Translations under genes and position numbers: made by a program | Shown here: in pieces, positions 45,645-57,493 of the stretch | How positions within the stretch are numbered: position 1 is the first letter of the stretch | Layout: each line of letters begins with the position of its first letter | The notes under the pieces: generated by a model | The model's database searches: none | Seen by the model: the letters and a program-made list of their open reading frames with translations, nothing else | Told to the model about the DNA's origin: nothing | Assembly (NCBI GenBank): GCA_002633005.1 | Contig: NMRA01000222.1 | Span: 523,635 to 587,634 of the forward strand | Reading direction: 5' to 3' | Length of the DNA stretch: 64,000 bases | Source: Phoronis australis | Lineage: Eukaryota > Phoronida > Phoronidae

Positions 45645-45797
45645 CAGTCACGACTGTCGAACCTCGGTCACCGTTTGGCTATAAGGCTCTAACGGTTAAG
45701 CACATGCTACAAATTTATAAAATTCGCAGGTCTGAAAGCCGTAACGGCAACATTTTCCGTTACGGCTTAGACCTTGTTACGGAGTATGGATCGGGTG
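45645..45797 (-). repeat. Right terminal inverted repeat of the KDZ element
   Basis: Inverted copy of 35390-35530, including the same hairpin (45738-45747 with 45757-45766). Ends GGATCGGGTG directly before the CCACGAC duplication. Confidence 0.9.
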
Positions 45798-45804
45798 CCA
45801 CGAC

Positions 45805-46748
45805 TGCATATCTCGTGAAATTTTCATCGAAATTTGCCGGTTTTCGTGTCCTCATTGCTCAGTCTTCCGATGACTCAATTTGCTCGTAAACACATCAACA
45901 GAAAGGTCAAACTCTGCTCATTATGCATGTAGTAAGCTCTTTGTGTTTTTCGTCCAATCATTAGTCGTTATTTCACTTTTTGCATTCGGGGTATTTTCAA
46001 CAGAAGTGTCACTCACCAGTCTTTTAGCTAGCAACGACCTTTTAACCCAATGCATCGCTGACCTCATTCGCTAGAACTAGTTAAGTGGGTGTGAAACTGT
46101 GGGGTCGCGAGGTCACGGCATGTTTTCAAGACAGTAAGATGGCTGGTCGCCGTGTAGCTGATATCTCAGTGATTAACTCTTGGACTGCCGTATCAAGATC
46201 AGCGAGAATTAACTGAACTCATCAAAGAGCACATTTGTAGATTGAGACAAGGAGGAATTTCGTGACAGCGACGAGTCGTCTGACGACAGCAAATCGTCGC
46301 CAGATGAGTTTAATGATCGACCCATTGCGAATACAGTTACGTTGGATTCCAAGTCGTTGGTTATGGAACAAACAGAACTTGAAGAAAACAGTCCGGATTA
46401 GCTTAATCGCACAACAATGTCTTGTATCTGCAAAGCCAGTGGATCGGGGTGCAAGCAGCTGAATATTACTGCAAGAGAGAACAATCTTCGATAGGGCTGA
46501 ATCACTCGGTGAGAAGTCGAAGAAATGGTTGCTCTTCAGTCAGTGTCAGTGGACTTGGATAGGGATGACTGATTGTCATTTTTCTCAAAATTATTCAAAC
46601 TAGCGTAAAATTTTGAATTATTTTGAACAAAAATCAACCAGAAACGTGTATTTTGTAATCTACAGGACTTCATTTTATTAAACTTCTACAAAATACACTT
46701 AACTACTTGTTTTACTTGCGGTAACCCCTCCTGCCACAAGTGGACTGA
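45805..46748. other. Flank with possible decayed coding stretch
   Basis: Around 46250-46390 one plus-strand frame is Ser/Asp/Glu-rich (DSDESSDDSKSSPDEFND) and ends at a stop; nothing identifies it. No other feature seen before the gap. Confidence 0.3.
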
Positions 46749-46991
46749 NNNNNNNNNNNNNNNNNNNNNNNNNNNNNNNNNNNNNNNNNNNNNNNNNNNN
46801 NNNNNNNNNNNNNNNNNNNNNNNNNNNNNNNNNNNNNNNNNNNNNNNNNNNNNNNNNNNNNNNNNNNNNNNNNNNNNNNNNNNNNNNNNNNNNNNNNNNN
46901 NNNNNNNNNNNNNNNNNNNNNNNNNNNNNNNNNNNNNNNNNNNNNNNNNNNNNNNNNNNNNNNNNNNNNNNNNNNNNNNNNNNNNNNNNNN
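46749..46991. other. Assembly gap (243 N)
   Basis: Run of N; frames through it are meaningless. Confidence 1.
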
Positions 46992-47065
46992 ACATTTTTT
47001 ACCCATATCGGCTTAAACCTGTAGGCCTATATCTAGTATACACTGAGCTTTGGGCCAAGGCTTGG
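46992..47065 (+). repeat. Dispersed repeat shared with 22374-22445
   Basis: Both contain CATTTTT-ACC-ATCGGC-AAACCTGTAGGCCTATAT followed by TAGTATA and CTTTGGGCCA in the same order and orientation, with small differences. Confidence 0.7.
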
Positions 47066-47154
47066 GTAACCCGGCGATGGTATGCGATGACCATCCCTTT
47101 AGAAGACGCCTTTTTCGAAGAGTTTGAGCAACCAGGTGCCATACAAAAAGGCAT
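46999..47154 (-). pseudogene. THAP-domain N-terminal fragment
   Basis: From ATG at 47154 the minus strand reads MPFCMAPGCSNSSKKASSKG, the CxxxxC opening of a THAP domain (M-P-x-C-x4-C). The central AVPxx/FP and W residues of the domain do not follow in frame; translation ends at 46999 next to the gap. Either a splice site follows or this is a broken copy. Probably from a DNA transposon. Confidence 0.55.
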
Positions 47155-47259
47155 AGCGAACCTTTTACAGCACTGTGGCAAACAATAAAAAAATAAGGAC
47201 GATTGATACAATGATAAATTACGATGTAAACTCTTCAAATATGACATAAGCAATGAATG

Positions 47260-47820
47260 TGCAAAGCAGCCGATACCCCGCCGTTCACGTCACTGACACA
47301 TCAGCCAATCAGCGATGGCTTTCAGAATTCAGTGTTTTGACCATGAATAAGAATTGGCTTTTGTTTGGCACGCAAGTCAGGCAAATGTGAGTTTTATTTG
47401 TATGTTAGAACCGATTAACTGCAACATTATTTTGACTACAGTCCCCTTTTAAGGTGGGAAATTTATTGACCCAGTTGCAGCAACCCAACATGAATATCAC
47501 TCCTTTTTGGCTGAGATTACATAATAAGGTCTATATTCTCTCTAATTTTTTATTAGTTTTATTTGTTTATGTTGTTGTGCATACTAATAAGTCTGAAATG
47601 TAGCATTCAACTGCAGTTTGCTATGGAAATTTTAAAGACACTATCGTCACTTTTTGTCGGCCATTTTCCTTGACTTTTGAAAGCTCTAAATTTTCGCTTT
47701 CCCCGACTAGAATTGGCAATAACTCGGTCATTTGTGAAGATAGGGACATGTTTCGTACCTCAAAATGATCAGAAAATACTGTATTTTCAGAAAATATAAC
47801 AATTAAAAAAATGTCAAATC
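47260..47820. other. No gene recognised
   Basis: AT-rich sequence running into the inverted TGTGACCC repeat end at 47857. Short frames only. Confidence 0.35.
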
Positions 47821-47824
47821 CCGA

Positions 47825-47857
47825 TTAAGACTCATTTTGTGGTGGTGGGTCACAACT
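47825..47857 (-). repeat. Inverted copy of the TGTGACCCACC.. terminal-type repeat
   Basis: Reads GACTCATTTTGTGGTGGTGG on the plus strand and ends GGGTCACA; reverse complement of 35178-35212. Confidence 0.7.
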
Positions 47858-50720
47858 GCTCTCAATCACTATTCTTAGTCTGCAGTCCACTACTCCACTA
47901 AAAACACGGAAATGCACTTTGGACCATGTTGTGTATAGAAATTCAGGTCATTCTTGAGCCAGCATATGAGCAGCCGTTTATGCAAAGAACGTCAAATTGT
48001 ACATTCAATAGTCCTTTTGCGTGTTTATAACAATAACGCGAGATAACGTGAGACTTAACTGTGACGTCACGGGAAGTGGGGCAAAAGCTTGTCGTTTGGC
48101 TCATTTGCCCAATACGTTAGCAGAGTGTATTCTGTTATTTTCTTCCACTTTTTGGCCGTTTAGTTCGAAAAATGCCAAACAAGCATTGCTGTTATGGCAA
48201 ATGAAATTCAGATTCGCACTACAATACGTTGTATAGCGTTTTGTGCTAATTTCGTTTCTTGTATTTTAAACGGGCGATAGGCGAAATCCGCTCACTGATT
48301 AAGTTTTCACCACGTCAAAAATACATTCTACATCTACAATTATCACCTAAAAAGGCACTTACTTTCTCTAGCGGTCCTTTCTGCTTCTAAACATATCTTC
48401 GATGAAGCATAGCTACGGGAATTCAGGTGACTTTTGGCGAAGAATTTCAACTCCACATTGTGGTTACTGTTAACTTGAACCGCGCGCGCGATAAGCACAA
48501 AGTACAATGTAGTTCAACTGGTCAGGTGAGTATGAGGCAAAGGCCAGCGCGAGACTGAGTGAAGCGCGAGACCTGGCGCGTGACACTTGCAAAATAACAT
48601 GAGAACATATCAAGTGAATTTGTAAGATTTGTGTTCCTTGGACTTATTGTTTGTGATTTCACGTAACTTTCTCAAAATGGCGCCCTGTGAGTGACACTAG
48701 AGCGAACCGCGAGGTTTTCATGGATAGGTTCAAGTTATTTGTAGCCTAAATTGTATCCAGAGTCAGGGCATGTGTTAATTAATTGTAACTCCATGTACGC
48801 ATATACATGTTTCATTTGATTTTATTTGCTGTATTTTGAAGTGGGGGGATAAACTATCGCCCCTGTATGCCTGCGGCATTCAGGCCTAGACTAGGTTGAG
48901 TTCCAATTTCAATCCGTTCACAGCTTCGCACAACATAACAAGTTCACATTTTCTTCGTCCATTCACAGTTATTCCACGATCCATCTTCCATCTTTTAAGT
49001 TGTGTTAGCGTTTTAAGCGTAAAATTCACCATAAGAACTCCAGTAAAATTTAGCGTGTGTAGCAAAGACTAGGGGCCAAACAAGAGCAAGATGGCGGGTT
49101 TTGCCCCTTTTCCTGTGACGTCACATTGACTAACGAGGAACTCGCAAGTGAGCTATTCCATATAATGAACTCAATGCCATCTGCACGACAATTCAATCCT
49201 ATCTTGTGCATTCCATGCTAATACATCAATTCAATCCACACTCGTCGAACGGGAAACGATCGTGATAGAAGCTCAGGGGTTGCAGGTACCATAAATTTGA
49301 CACACTTTTATCAGCGATTACAATAGTTCATTACCCACTCGGCTGTGGGGGCAAAAAGGCAGGATAATTACGCCTGGTTTGGCAATGGAACTACTTTTAA
49401 GTGAATGGTGAGATGCCTTGAACGTAAACACGACTTTCATACATGAAAATGTTTTCAGCGGCCAAATTTACGATTCATTAACACCACGCGACATTAAGTT
49501 TATACAGTACAGCACATTTTCGACGAGTCTGTTTAGTTAACCCAATATCTACAGCATTATAAGGTTGAGGAAAAGCACAGTTGAGTCGCATTATAACGTA
49601 CCTGCTCTTAATTTCGTTCGATCCCTCCAATATTTTTTCTACAATTAGTTCATAACGAACACGGATACAGAACTTGTAACTCGTGCGTGTTTCATGTGGA
49701 TGATTTAATCAGCAAGTAAGTACATGTATGTCGCGGTCGAACTGCCGTTCAGCATTTATCGTAATGTTTTGGTCTTGAAAAGTTCACGATATTTCCCGAG
49801 CAAAATAGATGGAATTTTGAAACAAAAAGTTTTGGTAAATTTTCAACAATTTCAGTGTCATTTTTCGTCCAACATCCTTCCAGATATTGGCCAAGACTTC
49901 CGCCAAAAACCGTTAACTTTAACTTGCAATTAGCGTCAGTTTTCGTCCAATATTCATCGGGATTTTTACTTTACTACAAAAATGTATGTGCTTGAACACG
50001 GTCACCCGCAGCTCTCATTCTGAAACGGCAAAAAATGACGAAACTACATGTACAGCTCACACATGTGCTCACGGCACCCACGAGAACGGATTACTTAGAA
50101 TACGATGGCACTGCGCAAATTAGTCCGTTGCGGATTCATAAATTCGTGAATTTCGTTACTTTTTCAGGAATTTTTACTCAGATTGACTGATATTCCACAC
50201 TAATTTATGTGTTTTTTGTTTGAAATTATATGTGTAAATTAAATTCTTAACGGATATAAAATTCAAAACAAAGGAAACCTTTTACCGCGTAGTAATACTA
50301 ACAGTTACTTCCTACTCTGCTGATCTGACCGAAGCGACCTGAGCTAAAACTTATTTACGGAGAGAGCACGTACTGTACGGAGGTCAAAATCTTATAAAGA
50401 TTTCGAATCTGATCTATTAGTTTAAATCCATCTGAAGAGCGGAAAAGAGAAAACAGACGTGTTGTTACGTTAGGCAGCTGTTATCTTAACGCCATCAGCA
50501 AATGTGTATTAGCGTGAAATCGCATGTTACCGGCCAAAGGCATGTGGTTTACTCAGGAATTTCGACCGACCCTAAAACAAAGGGAGGATTTTCGGGCCGG
50601 TTTATCCGATGACCAAAATACCCTACGTTATGTCCATATCGTGATTGTAATGCTGTTTTGTTTATTCTAACCTGTTTTGTGAATTCAATGCTGTTTAATC
50701 AATTCTGTTTCGTCTATCCT
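47858..50720. other. Intergenic stretch, no recognised gene
   Basis: Two TGACGTCA palindromes (near 48062 and 49117) and a short CG-repeat (48481-48490) are present. No exon chain or repeat pair is recognised. Confidence 0.35.
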
Positions 50721-50723
50721 ACA

Positions 50724-50867
50724 CATGGGCGGCGCACAACAGGGGGCTGGGTGGGGGGCTATAGCCCCTTTTTTCAGTGCTGCGCCGCCCATGGTCTATA
50801 GGCGGCGCACCCCAGAGGGGCTGAGGGGCTTCAGCCCCTACTTCTTTTCTTTGCTGCGCCGCCCATG
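50724..50867. repeat. Two adjacent GC-rich hairpin repeats (GGCGGCGCA ends)
   Basis: First unit 50724-50793 has perfect 13-bp inverted ends CATGGGCGGCGCA / TGCGCCGCCCATG and the palindrome GGGGCTATAGCCCC inside. Second unit (50801-50863) has GGCGGCGCA / TGCGCCGCC ends and an internal GGGGCTTCAGCCCC. Probably tandem miniature transposon or palindromic repeat units. Confidence 0.75.
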
Positions 50868-51029
50868 CAGTATTGCGAATTCAATCTCGTTTCAGAAATT
50901 CAATCCAGTTTTGTCGATTCTGTTTCGTCAATCCTGCCGGTCGGAGGGCACTGGCCGGTCTCGTAGTTGACATAGTTGTAGCATCCCCAGAAATAGTAAA
51001 TATATAAACGCTGAGGTTGGCCAGTAATG

Positions 51030-51090
51030 AAATATATCACTAGAGCACTAGAAACCTGTGGTTCGATTCCCAGTTGGGGTTCCTGAATTT
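51030..51090 (+). ncRNA. tRNA-derived SINE-like fragment
   Basis: CTGTGGTTCGATTCCCAG contains a good pol III B box in a T-arm-like context, preceded by a poor A-box-like GGTTGGCCAGTAATG. No full cloverleaf can be drawn. Low confidence. Confidence 0.25.
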
Positions 51091-51099
51091 TCTGTGTTT

Positions 51100-54000
51100 A
51101 TTTGATTCCCACAAATGTGTAATATCCAGTTCTGCGCATGCGCCAACTCCATACATGGGAAGGCCTTTTCCATGAATTCCAATTCAGGGGAAATACACGC
51201 GCAACTTGCCTGTAGCTACTAACCTTTTGTGAGTATTAAGGTTTGTTCCTGCCAAATATCAAGTGAATTGGTGAAACATTTTTCATGTCCCCTGATGTTT
51301 GAAGCTAAACTCTACTCAATCAATGCAAATCCCTCACCAGACAGCGGAAATTGGGCATATTCTCATTTTGAATGGATCTGTACAGAAAACTCAGTTTAGT
51401 TAGAAAATTTGCTTATAGAGTAGCTGTTTTGCTACATTGTCTACTATCGGCGAATGTTAAGTAATTTTATCGAAAATTTCCACGTCTCTTCGTCGTTTTA
51501 TTCGTCTCGCAGATCATAATGTCAACACGGGTGCCATGGATGACCACTGGTGGTGTTGTGTGGCGAACAAAGGCTAGTAATGTTAAAAAAACTTACCTGC
51601 GTGAAGGAATTTCCTTCGTGGTTTGTAAACAAACACTAGCGCGGTGTTTCTCACTGATAAATTTGATTACTTTTCAAGAGAATAATGCTGATTCTAGTGT
51701 CATTCAAAAGGTGAAATGTGACTGAATGTGAGATAGGACTGAATTATGAAGAAAACAGAGTAGTGAACCAGGCGTATCAAAATAGATTACTTACAGCTTG
51801 CTATATGTTAACCCCTGGGGTCACTCATATTGACAAGGTGCCCGCAGGTGTGTACCAAAAATGGGGCTATTCGGAAAATTTACAGTAACTAGAGAGCGCG
51901 CGTTTACTAGTGGTGATAGATTAACAGCCTCGAATTCGCGAGCCCTTTAAATACATTTAAAAAGTAATATATCTCGTAGACGGGACAACTGAATCTGAGA
52001 TTGCGTGAAAAGGGTGCTTCTATCAGAGAGTAAGCACGACCTTATACAACGGTAAGGTTTGTGATTATCTTAACGATTATTCCATGTTTATTCTACTGAT
52101 GCCTGTTAACTCAGATACTCGCCGATGTCTACTTCGCGGCAGTCGCCAGTCGGGTTAATCTTTGTTTGTGTGATGCGTGTTACGATACTTGACGTAGCAC
52201 TCGGGATCTTTTCGTACATCAAAGCAGTATTATTGTTTGGAATGATTTCTAACAGGTTTATCTGTAGCAGTTACACCAATGAAAGCTGAATGTTTAATTC
52301 GATATTGGTTAGTGAGTTAAAGATTACAATCCATGCCCAATGCCATAGCAAAGGGTACGTGACAAATATCCATTAGACTACATGTATTTGTTTACTCCCT
52401 ATCCTATGTCTTTCGGAAATCCATTACAAGTTGAAATGAAACTCTATCATGTCTATTTTCACGTGACCTTTGTTTTCAGGTTTGAAGGCTTGTATCGCGC
52501 AGAGGAGATGTGCATCGCTTCTGCATCGACCCTGAATGGACAAAAAATGGTTTTAAGTAGTTAACTGAAGCTAACCAGCAAGATCTTCACATCCAGTGTA
52601 GATCTGTTGTTAAAGCCTACTTTTTTTCATCGGAGACAACGAACAAGCTTTGTTACTCATTTCTCTTCCCACAGCATTTCCACACACCAGTAGTGCTGAA
52701 TGGCACAATGTACATGCCAGTGGCTCTGGTGAAATGTGAATCGCAGTACGAAGTTACCATAAGACAACGTGCCTGTGGATTGTTTGTGTATGAAGAGGAC
52801 CTATATCTGACTGCTACACAAGTTAGCCTCGTTAGTGAGGATGCCCATTCATAGGCAATAAATCATGTGTGGACAATAGCTTATTTCCTTTCCTGGAAGA
52901 AACATGCTGGATTGAAGCTGAAGAAGACGTAGGGACACTCTGGTCTAGTTCAGGGTCAGATTTTGGGCACAAAACGAGTCAAGTGATATGCTGTTGTGTT
53001 TACCTTAAAGGATCTAATTGAGGCTGAATGAGGCTACCTGGAGGAAAGCCACGTGTCGAAACTGGACCTTTTTACAAGCGCTTCCATTGTCTGTTGAAAC
53101 TAGATCTCTGTGAAATGAAAACCAAAAGCATCTGGTATAGATACCTCTCCTTTCTCACTGAGTGACATTAACTTTTCCTTTCAGAAGAAAGGCTTTATAC
53201 TAATGGTAAAAACTCTTCAATGTGGTGCACATTATGGGGAAATGACATTGAGTGACTGCGTCGATTGTCTTATTGTCAGTAGAAAGCTTGTTAATGCTAC
53301 ACTTTGATGATCGAATAAATGTTCCATCAACAGGCAAGTTTGTCACTAATTATTGAAACCACAATATTTCTTCAGTTATAAAGCGCCACAGAGTGCAGTT
53401 GTGCTTATTCTTTATAAAGCTGAAATGATTAGCGATTACGCGTGCGAATTGTCATTTTCCTGCTGACCTCTAGAAATGTGCAGCGATCAAAATAAAGTAT
53501 TCCCTTTGTTTGAATTTGATTTGTTTGTGTGTGTAATTTTTTTAAGAGTTTTCTTAAGAAGGCCTTTGAACAATTTTAAGTATTGTGTTAACTTATCCAC
53601 AACAAAAGTTCCACATGCAAGAAAAGTATATAAAGAAACAACATTGTTAAAAACAATAATTTTCCCACGAAATGGAGTTCATAATCAGGCATACATGTAT
53701 CAAGGACTGAATTTCTGAACTAGGTTCAATTCTCTCAGGTTATTGCTGAAAGATTGCTTTTCACTTTGTCCAAAGGTAAAATAGACGGCCAGGCGGCTGG
53801 TTTCAGGCGTTTTCTGTCACCTGTAACAGAATAGTCAGAGAAACATTAGCAAATTATAAAAGAAAACACAAGAGAAAATTACTTTAGTAAGGCAGAACAT
53901 ACTTGACGTTTAATTTTCATGTTTACATGTATATGTAGAAACTAATAATCTTTGTACCCAAGTCTTCTTTAAGATCTGAATTAAACTATGTGAAACAGGC

Positions 54001-55100
54001 TAAAAGTGATTTAATAATGTGTATTTTTCACGACACCTTTAATGTGCATCTGACCTCAACAAGTAAACTTCATTCTAGGTGTCAATTATTATTCCAGTGC
54101 AATGTTATGACCTTTACTGAATAGCTTACTCATGCTAATTCGGTTACTAATCTGATAGTCCTGGGAGTGGGGTCCGCTATATAATACATGTAAGGAAACT
54201 CACTCGTCTAGAGAATTTTATAGCAAAGCTTTGAAGAGAAACTGCTGTGAAAAAGTCACCCTTGACTTCTGAGCGTCACGTACCATACACCTCTTATACT
54301 GGGCGCATTCTCACCCCTGGAGGACAATATGTGAATATGTGCTGCTAGCCTATCCGGCATCCGAGTCCCGGGTGAGTTTCCGAAAAGAAACACTTAGTTC
54401 CATTCAATAAACCCGTTATTCAGTGGGATATCTGGTGGGGATAACATCACCGAACGATTTCGATAGAAACTTGATTGCTAAAATCTTACAATTAACGTTA
54501 TGTAGTCTCCCAATGGGGCTTCGGCATCCACACACTTTTGTCAGTTGGTTGACCCTTTTGTCCGCAATTCTCCACGAATGTACATGTAGTAACCTTAGAT
54601 CCTTTGGTAATTTGCGACCACCTGTCGAAGACTTGCACCACGGAAAATAGCAATAATAAGGCTTTGTGCGACGACGTATTTTGAGTCAACAATCCGTCTT
54701 TTTACCAGCTGTTTACATGCAGACAGCGACGCATGCGCAATTCAATTACCACTAGACAGTACAGCAGCGACACCGCGAGAACTCTCCGAATAGCCCCATT
54801 GCTGCAAAACCCCATCGCCACAAAATTTAGTCTTTTCACCAGCATTTTTAAAATCAGGGTGTCAGTCAAGAAATCATTTTATTTCGAATTTGACTTCCCC
54901 TTCCACATCAATTTCTGCTCCCTAAAGTACATCAGGAGTATTCTCCACGTGGCAAATTGCATTTAAATTGGAGAGCAGTTGCTTGATCACAGATGACTGA
55001 GAATTCATGATAAAATGAGTCAATAACACAAGACCAGTCCAGGAGATACAACATTTTTCCAAGGTTATTTTTATCACACTCCGTGATACTTGAAAGATGA
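51100..55100. other. Intergenic stretch, no recognised gene
   Basis: Only short frames. A 16-bp inverted repeat pair (51860-51875 and 54785-54800) may mark a decayed transposon; see findings. An 80-codon frame at 53476-53718 has no known motif. Confidence 0.35.
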
Positions 55101-55104
55101 ACAT

Positions 55105-55447
55105 CACATAGGCGGATTTAGGGGGGCAGGGGATCTCCCCCCTTTCGCTGCAGCAAAAAGAATAAATCAGCAAGAGGTTAATGAATTATTGAGTTCATTA
55201 ATTAACCCGGGTAATTAATATGCGGCTGACGGGGGGGGGGGGCTCAGACCCCATTGCAAGTGCCCGACTCAAACGACCTGGGCAATCATTTTCCATTTTT
55301 TTTAGTCTTCCGATTGCTTTTTAGTAGAAGGTCCTGTAAATCGATCCCCCCTAGCTTTCAGGCTGGGTGCGCGCATGCAATCGTGCTTTCCGCAATTGCC
55401 CAAGACAAAATGTTGTCCCCCCTTATGATATCCTAGATCCGCTACTG
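55105..55447 (-). mobile_element. MITE-like repeat with GGCGGATTTAGG / CCTAGATCCGCTACTG ends
   Basis: Left end ATAGGCGGATTTAGGGGGGC and right end GATATCCTAGATCCGCTACTG form a degenerate inverted repeat. The right 80 bp match 2560-2658. Poly-G (55231-55241) lies inside. A GGGTGCGCGCATG string at 55368 resembles the TGCGCGCA family, so two repeats may be joined. Confidence 0.45.
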
Positions 55448-55449
55448 CA

Positions 55450-57490
55450 AGCCTTCATTAATCCTTCATGTGAAAGATTCACGTGCAGGCCCAAACTGCC
55501 GCAACGGCACACAGCCTCCATGGAGGCTAGTTCTTGGCGGGAACTCTTTACTGAAATACGGTTTAACGAAACAGGCTCTGATTTTGCATATCATAAAATC
55601 TACGCTGAAGGATATTATTTGAGGTACTGGCCTACCCAGATAGCCAGAGCAGTGCATAAGCAACACAAGGGAATACGATATAGACGCTCCAACACAGCAC
55701 GTGCTGTAAAATAAGTGAAGTGGACTCATGACCGCAAAGCATTGGAACAAGGAAGGCAAGGACTATAATAGCTGCATTAACTAGGCGCCTGCGTTGAACA
55801 CTGTGTAAGTATTCTCGCGGTGATGTAGGTGAATTTAAAGAAAATCTCTTTAAATTAGGCCTACACAACCTGGATAAGAATAATGAACAAGCAAGGATAC
55901 ATCTTGCTTGTTGCACAGTGAACAAGTAAGCAACCAACAGAATATTGATGAAAATTCGCCAATTTGAAACACAGTTACCGTAGTTTATAAATGGAACAAT
56001 GCCAGGCAAGAGCCATGATTGATTATATACATGTAAACGCGTATGCCTTAGGAACCAATTCCGTGACATCTCTTTTACAATTCAGACACGGATTCAGCTT
56101 TTCCGAAGAATTTGTTTAAGTACAAAGATATCTCCATGGAAGAAATAAGATGTGTTCTGCCCATTATGTTGACTTGCGCATTTTATGGATGACGTAAGCA
56201 AAATGTGTGTTCATGACCTCATCCGCAAAGGGGCCTCCCGTTTGTGGATCAGCGGCAGAAGCGTGGTTCGGGTATGTTGACTGAACCTCGCCGAATTTCT
56301 TGTAATGTAGTGATTTGTTTGTTTCATGTATAAAATAAAATGTCAGTACAACGCAGTACTCCTTGTTTTAGTTATGTGAACTGTAATTACATCTGAAATA
56401 GTCACGTAATTGTGCTGATCTCAGTTGCGCATTGTGAACGACTGTTCGCAAACACAAACAATTTACTGTACGTGATTTCAGAGAAACAATTTTAGATTCT
56501 GTTTTTCCTCGTCTTGTTTATTTGCTGGGACCCAAATGGTGTGTGCAAGTATGCAGGAGTTCTTGTGCATAATTTTTGAGATGGCTTTTTATCCAGAATT
56601 GTGTGAGGTTTGATCAGGAATAACTCTCCTACATTTTAATTGAATTTAATTCGTTTCTTCGTGTTTTCAATGTATTTATACAATATCAGCTGGTCAGGCC
56701 CCTTAGATGGCTTGGTTCCTGCTGGTTTTAACTTTTATCTGTATAGTTGTTTTCTATTATTGTGATTAGTTAGGTTATGCAAATGAGCCTACACCGTGAA
56801 TACACGGGCAATTTCCTTTCTGAAGCCGGTTTGTTTCTGAAATATACAAGAAAATTGTGCTGAGGGAAGACTGAGTTTAGGACAAGATAGCCAGTGTTGC
56901 CAGTAACGTGGTTTGGTGGCAAGAACATCCGTCGTCTGATTGTTCCAGAGATGGATGTTGCTGACACGCTGTCTGTTCTCAAGGAAGGTAAGAAAACGTG
57001 GTAAAACTTAAATTATAGTTGCCGGGTCCCTATTCAGACCCTATTCAATCCTTCATATCTCCCCAAAATTTATTACACATGGATGATATCAGGAAGAGAT
57101 AACCAGGAAGGGACAACTAACTAAACCGCCGTTTTTGGTCTCCTTCCCCGGACTAATTTCAGGAGTTAAGTTTCATTTAAAAGAAAACAGATAATTTCAT
57201 CAGAGAGAGTAAAGCTTTTTCTATATAAGGATCTCAAAAAACTCACTTTGCAACCTTAAACAGTGGTGTAATTTTACTTGTAAAATATCGAATTCAGCGC
57301 ACGCAATCGCAATTTTCCACACGCAGTCAAGAGTATTTAAGCTTTTCCGTCGATGTATAGATGGCGCAGTAGTCAAGTCCTCCTTCATTAGAATATCAAA
57401 TTTGTATGCTGTAAATGGGAGTTTTCGAGATTCTCGTCAGTTGTTACATCGAAATGGCGTCCTTACGTGAGATTGTGACAAAAGAATCTC
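55450..57490. other. No recognised gene; one possible exon
   Basis: A minus-strand frame of 145 codons (55632-56069) is hydrophobic but has no family motif. On the plus strand 56892-56988 reads PVLPVTWFGGKNIRRLIVPE, continues open for 12 more codons and meets a donor GTAAGA; it could be an upstream exon of the gene at 57.5 kb but does not join in phase. Confidence 0.3.
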
Positions 57491-57493
57491 GTT

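Larger units (their letters stand above)
35390..45797 (-). mobile_element. KDZ-type DNA transposon (Kyakuja/Dileera/Zisupton), 10.4 kb
   Basis: Inverted ends start CACCCGATCCATACTCCGTA on both sides and are flanked by the perfect 7-bp direct repeat CCACGAC (35383-35389, 45798-45804). The interior carries a spliced minus-strand gene with the KDZ transposase signatures. The length, target duplication and transposase agree with a recently mobile large element. Zisupton elements are reported to make 8-bp duplications; here only seven bases are identical. The coding copy has at least one stop, so this insertion may have been moved by another copy. Confidence 0.87.

Noticed and set aside
46686-47006. 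Open frames across the N run
   Set aside because: Produced by N; not sequence evidence. The same applies to frames at 62484-63350.
48062-49124. TGACGTCA (CRE-like) palindromes
   Set aside because: Single 8-bp sites with no nearby gene start; also seen in unrelated spots (32213, 34293), so expected by chance.
55367-56069. Overlapping frames on both strands (115 and 145 codons)
   Set aside because: No family motif on either strand, and part overlaps a MITE-like repeat.
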